Notes under the pieces: generated by a model | Databases searched by the model: none | Told to the model about the DNA's origin: nothing | Seen by the model: the letters and a program-made list of their open reading frames with translations, nothing else | Made by a program: the position numbers and the translations under genes | Assembly: GCA_965178125.1 (NCBI GenBank) | Contig: OZ237771.1 | Coordinates: 541,205-605,204, forward strand | DNA length: 64,000 nt | DNA from: Bilabrum cf. latius | Lineage: Eukaryota; Bigyra: Bicosoecida; Bigyra; Bicosoecida | Direction of reading: 5' to 3' | Shown here: piece by piece, positions 25,102 through 36,100 of the stretch | How the letters are laid out: each line of letters opens with the position of its first letter | How positions within the stretch are numbered: position 1 is the first letter of the stretch

Positions 25102-25195
25102 TCCGGATCTAGATAGGCCTAGGATGTATCCATTGAGTCTGTGCGGGGCAAACCATGATGGGCCCGTACGCATCGAGGTTGAAACTGGATATGTG

Positions 25196-28100
25196 TCACA
25201 GTGCATCAAAATCGAGATCGTCAGCCATGGCAGGCTGGTCGGCTGGTGCTGCTGCTGCAGCTGCCGGTGCCGCTGATCCTCCATCATCACCCTGCATCGC
25301 CCCTGCAGACTAATCCGGATCTCCATTCGGTCCATGAAGTGCCGGCGCATGTTCTTCGCTTTGCTTTCCTTCCTTTTCCTCTGTGTCCATCTGCATCTGC
25401 ATCTACATGCGAGCTCGCACCGACACCTTGCCCGCGTCCTTGTCCCGAAACACCCTGGGTCCTCTCCCCTCCCCCCTTGCATCACCAGCACCGCGCCCCC
25501 TGGCCCCCCATGATCCATCCTCCTGACCCCGCCCCGCCCACCGGATCGCATCCATCCCCTCCCGCACCACTCGGGGCACAGACATCCCGCACCCGCTCTG
25601 GATCCAACGCAACACGGACCGAAGCGCGCCTATCGAGGGAGAGCGCCCCGCCTCCACGGCCCCCAGAGCCACTGCGCCATGCTGACCACCCGAGGGCAGC
25701 ACGCCGACCCTCTCCAGCACCGTCTGACAGGCCTCCTGTAGGGGCACCACGGGACCAGCCAGCGGCCGCGCCCGGAGTATCACGGTCTGGGCCGCCTGCA
25801 CCCCTGCCCCTGCTCCTGCTTCTGCTCCTGCTGCTGCTCCTGTCTCTTCTCCGGCCGGAGCCACAGCCCCCTTCGGCCCCGTGGCACCCCTGCCTGGCCG
25901 CAGCACGAACTGCCCTGGCAGTCCCCGGGGGAGCAGCTGGTTGGCCGCCAGCTGCAGCAGCCCCCACGCCAGCCACGCCCGCCTCCCTGCCGCCCTGCCC
26001 GCCGCCCCCCTCCCTTCCTGCACCACCGCCTCCAGCTCGCCCTCGTGCTTGTGCGCGAGGTGACGGGCCACGAAGTGAGCGGCACGGAACCGCTTCCCGC
26101 ATAGGGAACAGCGCACCGCAGACACGTCCCCGCCACCAGTCCCGCCCCCAGTACCTTTGCTCACGGTCTCCACCTGGTCCAGCATCCAGCGGCCCGCAAG
26201 AAACACTGGGGCTAGGTTGTGGGTGCACTGCACTGCAATGTCTGCCTCCTCTGCGGCCGCTGCCCCCAGCACCGCGGGGTCATGCCCGCCCAGCACCAGG
26301 GCGGCCAGCGAGCCCCGGAGATGACGAGCCCCTGCTGGCACTCTGCCCAGCGGGATCTGCTTCGATACATGTGCAGCAGGCGCACTGCGAGGGTTCTCCA
26401 GGCCCCCATCCGAGCCGCCAGCAGCGAGCACAGCTGCAAGTGCCCTCGTCAACGGCCCGAGCCCCTCCTGGTCTGCATTTCCATCTATGACCCTCCTCTC
26501 ACGCACCTCTCCCTCGGGTGCTTTGTCTTCATCGCGCGGACTGCCTGGTGCATCGGAGTCAGCTGGTGCGCTCTACTCCTACTTTGGCTCCTCGGACAAG
26601 CCACTCGACTTTGCCTGTGCGGAAGGCTATTCCTATAGTGCACCACCCAATGCCCCTGCCGCCGCCCGACCCCCCATGCCGCACAGCGCACCAATAGGAC
26701 CCATGCCCTCTATGCAGTGTCCTTCACTGTCCGCACCTTGCCGCCATGCACGCAGTCGCAATGCAGCCAGAAGCACGCCAGCCGCGCCTGCCGCAGTCTG
26801 AGAGAACAGCCGTCCAACCAGTGGGGCGCCCCCATCACCACCATCAGCGCCTGCAAGACCAGCCGCGCTAGCCCGTACCAGACCCGCCCCAGCCACAGCA
26901 CCTCTCACAGCCAGCACACCAGCTCCCCCCAGCGCGGCTTGCTGCAGTTGAATCGGCCTGCCTACTCCCCCATGACCAGGTGCCCTTCCCCTGCCCCTCC
27001 CCCTGCCCCGATGCATCGACCGCTTGAGCCGTGCAGCCAGTCGCCCCGCAGTGGTCCTCAGCGCCTCCTGCGCCTCGTCCTGCACCGCCCACAGGCCCAG
27101 TGGGGCACACAGGTGCGATAGAGATTCTGCCTCTGCCCCCCTCGCGCGGGACTCGGCAGAGTCGGGCACAGCCCCCGCCATGTCCCTGGGTCCCCCCGCC
27201 CACGCCCCTCCGAAGAGAGAGAGGCCGTGTGCCCGCTGGAGGTACTGCACGCATGCATCGGCCAGCATGCAGCCCCTGGGCTCGGCCTGCTGCTCCAGTC
27301 TACCATCACTTGACTCTCCCAGTCCCGCCCGCAAGCACTCGTCCACACCTTGCTCGAGGCCGGTCTCACGCAGCAGTGCATCCAGCGGACTAGGGGCAAG
27401 GGATGCAGCCAGCCACGGCGGAAGGGCCAGCCCAGCCGCGAAGGAAACAGCCCGAGGGGCAGCACCGCGATCCTCTCGCTCCGTGTCATCATGGTGATTG
27501 CCTTCTGCCTTGCTCGACTCGACTTCCACCACCGCCGCGCTTGAGTCGGCATCGCCCGCTGCCTCGTCTTCGTCCTGATCCTCGTCATCCTCTACGGCCT
27601 TGCCGATGCCAGCACCGTCCTCGTAGTCCTCGTCCTCTTCCTCTGCTTCTTTCTCCTCGGCATAATCCGCCTCACCTGCCTCCACATTCGCCCCGCTGCT
27701 TCCTCCCACCATTCGATCCTTCCCATCCTACCCTGCATCATCCACTGCCCGCACACGAGCCCCCATTGCCCTCAAACAGTCATCCGAGGCCAGCTTCACC
27801 CGCATGGCCCCTGCAGACTCCCCGTCCCCGTCCCCAAGATCGTCGTTCAAAACAAGAAAGCCGTCGTATTGCATCGGACCCGCCACAGAGCTCCCGCTGC
27901 CACTCCCGGACTCAACGTACACACTCGTCACAGCGTGCAACAGCCGAGCCAGCACCAGCGCTGCCCTAAGCTACTGCGCCACTGCCTTGCTGGTGCTGCA
28001 CCTGGGGCCCAGCACCAGCCCGCCATGGCCTGAATCTGCTTTCGCCGACTTCTTTGTCCCCTCTCTGTCGCCAGGACCCTGCGTCCATACAATAGCAGAC

Positions 28101-30418
28101 ACCCTGCATCCAGATGGGTGGTGCGTGTGCCCGATGGACCCCGCTCCAGAGGATGAGGGACTACCAAGCAGCACTGGGGCAGATGCACCGCTAGCATCGT
28201 CACTCGCATACAAGTCCAGGGAAGGCCCGTCCATTGCGCGTCCTACTGCAGTCACCGCTGCAACGTCGATACCTGTACCTGCGCCTGCATCCCCAGTGCC
28301 CTGAGGAGCCGTCCTCAGTCGGGCCAGTCGAGCCGCCTACTTGGCAGAGGCACCCCCAGAGGCCTTGGAGGCAGCCCCCTCCCCCTGTGACTCCGGATCC
28401 ATGGTTGGATCCCCCGCGGCACCTCCAGTCTGCTGAGCGTCAGTCGCGCCATCGAGGCGCCGTGCATCTGCTGCCGCGGCTGACAGTGCATATGCTGCCC
28501 CCGCGCACTCGCCCCACCCCAGCACGGCACCATCGAGAGCCCCAACCAGCCTGCGTGCAACCGCTGGACCCGTGCACAGCACCCATCCACACCTGCTCCC
28601 GCCTTCGGTAGACGAAGCGCACAGCCGGGGCCAGAACCCGCCCTGGGAGCCCCCTCGCCCGTGGGGCCCCCGCCGAGGCCCGCTCACGTGCGCTGCTGCC
28701 AGTGCCCCGGCCCCAGGGGCGGGTTGGCCCGCCAGCACGTCATCCATCGCTGCTGTCACCACTTCGTCGCCGGTGGGGGCTCCTGCACTTCCGCCGGCCC
28801 CGGCTCCAGCTCCAGCCCCTGCTCCTGCACCTGTTGATGCATCAACAGACCCAGCGACTACACTCGCGCCTGCACCTGCGCCAGCTGTTGCTGCAGAGCC
28901 CAGCACCACGGTAGATACAAGTCGCTTGCGGGCCAGGGCCAGCAGTCCACTCGCGCTGCATGCGAGGGGCAGACCACGCACGCGCACCCACGCGCCCCAG
29001 GCCCTGTCCTCGCCCTCGCCATCGCCCTCGCCCTCGCCCTCGCCAGCACTGGGGCTTGCCAACACCTCCAGCACCATTGGGCCTTCCTGTGCCCGCCCCT
29101 AGGCCGCATCATCAGCCCACCCAGCGGCTCGCAACAGCGGCAGCAGGGGGGCCTTTGCTCTCCATCCCATAGAGGATGACGACTTGGAGGCAACGACTGC
29201 TTGTTCTGACTCTTGGTCCGTGCCAGCAGAGCCAGGGCCATCGCCATTCACCCCATCAGCATGTTGCATCACCTTTCCCTGCCCTCCACGATCCTACTTG
29301 CAGCCCTCCAATTGTTCCCTAGCCCAGCCCTCCACCGCATTGGCTCGCTCAGCCCATCCGCGCCACGCGCCAAGCATACCCGTCGGCGATACTGTGCTGC
29401 GGAACCAAGACTCGTGCTAGTGTGCGGCACCAAAAGCCACGATTTGCCCTGCCAGCCTCTCTAGGAACCTCTAGTCCACCTGCAGGTGCTCCACCCCGGC
29501 GCCCTGCTGATGGCTGTGGCCCCCAGTGGGTCCATTCTGCCCCTTCCCCGTTGCTCGAGCAGGGGGCTGCGGGGCGGCGCTGCCTGCATAGGCATACAGA
29601 GGGGGCCACGCCTCTGGGAGAGAGACTGCTCTTCTCCTGTCCGACCCGCGGTCTTCTGGCGGCTGGGGTCCATGCCCATGCCCATGCCCATGCCCACGTC
29701 CATGCCCATGTCCATGCCAAGCCCCTGGGGGCGCCTCCACCACCAGCCCGCCGGTGCGGTGAATCATCATCTGGGGAGGGGGGGGCAGTGGCATGTCCCT
29801 CCGGTCCCCAAGCAGCCGCAATGACCCGCCCCTTGCCAGGTGCACTCCATGGCTGCTACTGCTACTGCCACTGCCACTGAGCAATGCACCAGGCGGGGGT
29901 GGGCGGGGAGGAGCCATTTGCCCAGGAGGCAGGGCGCGCCCGAATTCATCCACGCTACTAGTGCTCACCGGACCCATCAAACCACCCCCTGCCGGTGGCT
30001 GAGGCTGTCCCAGTCGCTGCGGTACAGTACCGTGCGGGCCTGATGCTGGCCCGCCCCACGAGGCTCGTCCAGGCCCGTGGTCAGCAACCCTTCTACCCAT
30101 CGCCATTCCATCACGCAGAATGGCGCGATGATCGTTGGCAACAGCGGCGCCGTAATTGTGCGTGTTGAACTGCTGCTCGCCGAATCTACTTCTGCCTCCA
30201 TTCCGTCCCTGCTCGTGCATTGATGCATGACCCCCACGTCTTCTTGGGGCATCGTCAATGTCATGAGATACACCAGGGCTACGACTCCTTGATCTACTCC
30301 TTGATCTGCTCCTTGAGCGGCCCCTCTGACGATCATTTCGGCCACGATGCCGATCGCCGAACAGGTCCTCCCCTCCTTCGACATCCTGCACATGATCAAT
30401 TGCGTCGTTTTCCTGCAT
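25196..30418 (-). CDS. SRRT: ARS2/SERRATE-like RNA-processing protein, very long
   Basis: The minus strand runs from ATG 30418 to TGA 25198-25196 in one frame, without introns, giving 1,740 residues. There are 13 in-frame TAGs (5' bases at 29473, 29419, 29296, 29101, 28339, 27973, 27730, 26635, 26629, 26581, 26575, 25405, 25312). The N-terminus has an Arg-Ser dipeptide run and Gly/Pro/His-rich sequence. Near residue 334 is H-Q-HESWFRSTVSP, matching the ARS2 motif HKSDEWFRNKYHP, with TAG at the Lys position. Near residues 1434-1460 is the ARS2-type C2H2 finger CSLCGKRFRAAHFVARHLAH followed by KHEGELE. The C-terminus is DDLDFDAL. ARS2/SERRATE links the cap-binding complex to RNA processing and decay. 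Compared with human SRRT (about 876 residues) it is doubled in length by acidic, Ala/Gly and Ser inserts. Its start lies 333 bp from the divergent coiled-coil gene. Confidence 0.84.
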
Positions 30419-30751
30419 TCTCGATGTAAACCCGCCCTTAAACTACAATAAATTAAAGGACGGTTGCAAGAACACGATTAGTCCACGATTTAAACCGCTA
30501 GGTGTTCGCGTTCATCGGCTTTGGGGCCCAATGTAATGTGCACGGTATAACATCCTCCAATATCGTATTTTTGGTCAACGGCAACTTGGGGATAAAGTAG
30601 CCAGCATGAAGGGGAATGGCTGTTTCTCAAGAAGAAATTTTGAATTTCAGTGCCAATAAGGATTTATCCTACAGTACTGGGAACCTCTCTCTGAATTGAA
30701 GACAACTGCTTGAGAGCATAGGAACTGTCTGCGTAGCTGTAGTTGGAGTGA
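30419..30751. other. Divergent intergenic region, probable two-way promoter
   Basis: This 333-bp AT-rich spacer separates the divergent starts of the ARS2-like gene (30418, minus) and the coiled-coil gene (30752, plus). A TGA directly before the ATG at 30752 closes that frame upstream. No promoter motif is clear enough to call. Confidence 0.55.
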
Positions 30752-32893
30752 ATGCTAACTGGGCATCCAGAAGATCTTGGAAGCGTCCCAGAGCCCGAGA
30801 CACCAAGACCAAGGGCTCCCATATCTAAATACCAAGGGCTCGACGCTTGCAAGCGATGCGCGAGGTTGGAAAGGCGCCTGAATCGTGCAAAGTAGATGTT
30901 AGCGGCCCGTGATACTATCATTGAAGACACCCACGCGGAGATACGCCGAATTAAAGAGTCCAACAGTTAGACATAGGGTGTGATTGCAGCGGCTCAGGCT
31001 TACACGAGCAAGATTCAGAGGGACGCTGCCTCCTCCGGTAGAGCCCCTTCGGCCGCGCAGATGCGAGGTCTGCTGGCCCATGTTCGCGCCCTCGCCGAGG
31101 AGGCGGGCAAGCAGCACACCCTGCGCATAGTTGCAGAGCGACGGGCCCACCGTGAGGGCATGCGGGCGGCTCGTGCAGAGCGAGTGGTGCAGGAGGAGCG
31201 CGGGGGGCTGCGAGAGGCGAGGCAGGCGCTGGCCAGGCAGGAGGGGAGGACAGCCGAGGCCAAGAGTCGCATGGAGCGGGCGGTGAGGAGAGCCCACGGG
31301 CTCGCGTGCGTGGTGGCATCGCAGGAGACCGTGATCGCTGGCCTGCAGCGCCTCTCGCGGCGAGACAGGGCCCAGCCTGCCGGGCATAGGCCTAGAACCG
31401 CCCAGGATTCGGAGCATAGAGACCGTATGCCGCCTGCTAGCCGCCGCTCCACCCAGCCTTAGTTGGCTCTTACCTCCGTATTGTCTAAAATCACGCCGCT
31501 GCAGTACAGCCAACAGGGACCTTTGGCCTCGTGGGTGCACTCGGTGGAGCCCGCAGCGCAAGGTGCATCAATGTAGCAGTACAGCCAACAGGGACCTTTG
31601 GCCTCGTGGGTGCACTCGGTGGAGCCCGCAGCGCAAGGTGCATCAATGTAGCAGTACAGCCAACAGGGACCTTTGGCCTCGTGGGTGCACTCGGTGGAGC
31701 CCGCAGCGCAAGGTGCATCAATGTAGCAGTACAGCCAACAGGGACCTTTGGCCTCGTGGGTGCACTCGGTGGAGCCCGCAGCGCAAGGTGCACTGGATGG
31801 TGCAGCTGTCCACAATCAGTCTAACGGGAAACAGGCAGCCCGCCCCCAATGGTCAGCACAGTTAAGACTGTGTGTCTCGACCAGGGAAGCTCGCCGCCGG
31901 CTGTGCAGCGAATGGCGAGGCAATCTTGGAGCATAGAGCCGGATAGCTCAAGCCGGTAGATCCTACACAGCTGCATCTTCGAAGGAGGCAACCTCACCCC
32001 AATCATAGGAAGCATAGGCTGCTATGGATGATACCAAGTCTGATGGATCCATGGTACCGTTTCCTCGCCTAGATTGGTAGTGTCAGCTAGAGGTGTCCGC
32101 AGCGACTTTGGGCCAGTCAAGCCATCGAGCACCGAAGCCTCAACCGCTAGTTCATGCCGGCGTGCTGGCACTGCATTGCGTTGACCCAGTTTCTCGCGAT
32201 GGTGCTGTGGGAGATGACTCACGGGTTGCTGCTGGCTCTGAGCTCGAGCAAAGCGCGGAGCAGCAGAAGGAGGACCAGAAGCATGCCGATGCTTTGGAAG
32301 CATAGCAAGCTGACTTGGACGCAGAGGCCCAGCAGCAGCAAGAGCAAGAGCAAGAGCAAGAGTACCTGAAGAGCGCGCTATTCTCCAGCTAGGCCCGTGT
32401 CGATTCCCTCGAGGCCCAGATGCAGAAGGACGCACAAGAATTCGCTGCCCGGCTGTCTGCTCTGGAGCTGGAGCTGTTGGAGTTGAGGCACGGTAAGGAG
32501 GAAGAAAAGGACGAGGACGATGACGAGGAAGATGATGAGTCAGATGAAGAGAATAGACGGGATGATGACGGCGAGGACAACCAATAGTCAGGCAGAAATG
32601 ATGGTTATGGGGGCGGTAGGGTGACTAGTGGGACCGACGGGGAGGGGCAGGGGGAAGGCCGTGGCAAGGACCAGGATGGCGATGCCGATGGCACCGACGG
32701 GGAGGGGCAGGGGGAAGGCCGTGGCAAGGACCAGGATGGCGATGCCGATGGGACCGACGCGGAGGGGCAGGGGGAAGGCCGTGGCAAGGACCAGGATGGC
32801 GATGCCGATGGGACCGACGGGGAGGGGCAGGGGGAAGGCCGTGGCAAGAACCCGGATGGCGGTAGCGCGAAAATTACGCATGGAAGTGCTTGA
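30752..32893 (+). CDS. Coiled-coil, Gln/acidic repeat protein, unknown function
   Basis: ATG 30752 directly follows an in-frame TGA, and the frame ends at TGA 32891-32893 (713 residues). It carries 14 in-frame TAGs (30893, 30968, 30974, 31460, 31574, 31649, 31724, 31934, 32006, 32015, 32078, 32303, 32390, 32585), the highest density among genes outside the pseudokinase. Heptad-like charged helices occupy residues about 30-230 (CARLERRLNRAKQMLAARD; EDTHAEIRRIKES). A 25-residue tandem repeat follows, then a second coiled coil (AQMQKDAQEFAARLSALELE). An acidic stretch (EDDDEEDDESDEEN) and a 20-residue Gly/Asp/Gln repeat end the protein. TAG after DALEA precedes QADLDAEAQQQQEQ, a Gln-rich context that fits TAG = Gln. 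No family is recognised; a structural or scaffold role is a guess. Confidence 0.78.
31502..31797 (+). repeat. 75-bp coding tandem repeat (4 copies)
   Basis: Four copies of a 75-bp unit are almost identical, the last one partial. In the coding frame each unit encodes 25 residues containing QYSQQGPLASWVHSVEPAAQ, and the first three end in ATG TAG (Met-Gln). The unit is a multiple of three, so copy number can change without shifting the frame. Confidence 0.93.
32632..32868 (+). repeat. 60-bp coding tandem repeat (4 copies)
   Basis: Four copies of a 60-bp unit encode 20-residue repeats with the landmarks DGEGQGEGRGKDQDGDADGT. The first three differ at one or two bases; the last is more diverged. 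It lies at the extreme C-terminus of the coiled-coil protein, just before its TGA. Confidence 0.93.
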
Positions 32894-33139
32894 ATAGCAC
32901 CCCAAGATGTGTTATTCAGACACCGTGCTCATGATACTATACTACTGATAATGTACTTTTGACCGTTGTTTCAAGCTTAAGCTTCGACAAGAAATGGGCT
33001 ACCCAAGGCCACCGCAATGACTTGAGCTTGGGGTTGTTGCAAGCTTACCAAGTCCAGGAAGCTTATATATGTCGGCTCATCCATGATTCCCTAGATGTCT
33101 GATTTTGTATTTTGTAACAGGTGCTGGCAAGGCTGGCAG

Positions 33140-36100
33140 TTACCAGGACGGCCCCGCGGACCGCCAGCTGCCTGAACCAAGACCAGCAGCACTCGGCGGC
33201 ACGCCGCCAACGCTGCTACCCTTGCCATCCCCGCCTCCGCGCCTGTTCTCCTCTCCCATGATATCTACCAGCCCACCACTTCGCTGGCTATTGCCATCAC
33301 TGCCCGTGCCGCTTTCTCCTGCCCCAAATAGCCTCATGCCGCCCGATCCAGAACCGACAAACCCACCTCCTGCCCCGAACAGCCTGCTCCTCGGAGGCGG
33401 CCCCAGGTCTCCCCCGTCCCTCTCCCCCGTCAGTAGCGCGCTCAGAGCCACACCCCAATCAGTATTGCCTCCGCCACAGCACAGAGCAGCACGCCCCACC
33501 CCATGCGCCGCCTCCACCACGGGCCCCGCCTGCTAACCAGCGGCCCGCCCCATGGCCACTGGGAGCACAGCAGCCCCCGCCGCTCGCTGGGCCAAATGCC
33601 ACACGGGGCACGGAGCCCCAGCGGCGCTCTCTTCCCCCCCGCCACTTACATTCACACGCCCCGTGCACCTTCCGCCTTGCCCTGCGCTGTTCCCGTCCCC
33701 CACAGCCGCGAAAGCACCCAATAGCGAGCCACGAGACCGGGGTGGCATTGGCAGGCCCCCCTCCCCTGCCCCCGCCCCTGTCCTTGCCGATGCCCTTGTC
33801 TCCTCCCCACTGCCCTCCCTGGGCGGCAGGCAGCACCATATCCACGTCGCCTGGCAAAGCATCGCGGCGGAGGGCCGTTCCAGCCGCATGCTGCCTAGCC
33901 CCGGCCTAGTCCCCTCCCCCTCCCCCTCCCCGCCTCTTCCATGCGCCCTGGAAGCGAGCCGGGCCGATGCCACCCCGGCAATGCCACCCACCACGGCAGC
34001 AGAGATCATGCCAGCCGCGCCTGCCACCCGCTCCACCCCAGCCACGGGCCCGCCGCCCGTCCCCTCGGAAGCACGCACGCGACCCTGCGCCTCACCCATG
34101 TGACGCAGCGCGCCTGCCGCCTTGTGTAGGGCCTGCGCGCCGACCTGCTCCCCTCCCAGCACAAGCACAGACACCAGGCCGCACACCGCTGGGAGCAGCA
34201 GACACACTCGCCCGCCTCCCTCCGCCAGCCCAGCACGGGCACAGGCCCAGGGACTTTCCCGCTCCCCCGCCCCTACTGACCGCCGCATAGCTGCCCCGAG
34301 GGACGCCGACCCACCCGCCACTGGACTGGCCTCGCCAAGCGCGGCCGCCGCCCGCACCATTTCGATACACTGAGCCCAGGCGGCCCCCTCTCGTGGTAGC
34401 ACTGCTGCATCCAGGGGCAACACGAGCGCGGCTGGACACGCGATGCACACGGCGTTCAACAGCCGACACGTGGCAGTGACAAGCTCGTGCCGGCACAGCG
34501 CAGCTTCCCCACGCAGGCCCCTCTCGCCCGCCTGCATCGCGCCAGGCACGTCGGATGTCTCGCCGCGAGCCGCGCGTGCCACCGCCCGCAGCACCCCAGT
34601 CCCGTGCTCTGCCCACCGCAGCAGGAGCGGCACCAGCACCCGGTCCAGCGCCCCCGCGACCTGCCTCACGGGCATGGCCCCCTCCTGCCCCTTGTTCCCT
34701 GCAGCCCCCTCCACCACGCCCTCGAGCGCCCCGATGGCCTCCCGCAAGAGAGTGGAGGAGTGGCGAGAGGCGAACGAGGTGGCAGGGGGGGGACCTCCGG
34801 CACCAGACCCGCGGGCCCTCCCCCCCACAGGGACTCCCAGCGAGTCCTCCGCCGCTGAGACCAGCGCCCTGAGCACTGGCTCCAGCATGGGCCCGATGGA
34901 CCCGCGGGCCGACATGACGCCAAGTCGAGCCAGCTGTAGGGCCGCGGCTCGCACGCTGCCCACGGGATCAGGAGCTGCAGCACCCTCGGCCCCTGCGTCC
35001 CTGCCCCAGCTGCCGGCTGCCCCCGCGCACGTGGGCCAGACCGCCTGCAGTAGCACACCCGCGAGCGGATCCATGCCGAACGCAGACGGCAGGCTCTCCT
35101 TGGCGCCCGTCTCCAGCCCGCCCAGCACTGCCAGCCTGCGCCAGGCCCCGTCCTCTGCTCTGTGGCACGGTGCCTTGACCCCTGCAAGGCACGCCGCTAG
35201 CACGATCAAGCCAGCCTCCACCCGGGCTCGGGCCCAGGGGCACGGCTGCAGAGTCCGCGCCCCTCCGCCCGCGGATCCGGGGCTAGAGGCCTCCCTTGTG
35301 GCGCGTGCGATGAGTCGCAGCACGGGTTTGACCACCGCCTGCAGTCTACCAGTCAGCTTGACCCTCGCAGCTGGCCTGCCCCCGTCCTCGAGGCAATGTG
35401 CAAGAGAGGCTGCGGCGCATGCAGCAGATGCCACGCGCGCCACCGAGTCGGCCTACAGACAGAGCAGCATCTCTCCTGCGCACAGATGAGCCTGCCCCAG
35501 GCCCTCCAGCCTCACTGTGGCACGCACTGACTCCAGAGAGACACCCGTGGAGGCTGGTTTGCCCGCCTCCTCGCCCCGGTCGCACAGCAGGAGCGCCAAC
35601 AGGCCCGCCAGCCGCTCGGCAAGTCGTCCGCACGCAGCCCCGACCGCCCTCACCCCGGTGGCAGAGGGACCTGCCCCTCGCCCTCGCAGTCGCCCCATCG
35701 CGCCTCTCGCCAGGCTCACGGCAATGCCCTCCATGCATGTCTGCAGCGCCCCCGCAGCCTGCTCCAGGTGCCGCACGGGGGCCCGCTGCACCCCTCCCCA
35801 CGCCGACGAGGTGCACGCCCTGTTCACCAGTGCCCATGGGTTCAGCTGGCGGTAGCCCTTGCACCACTGCGAGCCCGTCACGTCCCTCCCCAGCATCCCG
35901 GGGACCGTCCTGGTCCTCGCCGAGCCACCGCGCCCTCCCGCCAGCATGCCCACGTCCACAAAGCCCGAGGCCTCCTCCCGCGCCGCGGCTCCCCTGCGTC
36001 CCAGCAGCCCGCACATGCCGCTCATGGCCAGCACGGAGAGGGCAGAGGCGGCCGAGGGGCTCCCGCTGCACCCAGGGAGCTGGCCAAGCACCTGTCGCAA

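Noticed and set aside
32590-32905. Minus-strand Pro/Leu repeat ORFs over the 60-bp repeat
   Set aside because: They are antisense to the C-terminal repeat of the coiled-coil gene, whose plus frame is continuous with coiled-coil and acidic regions.
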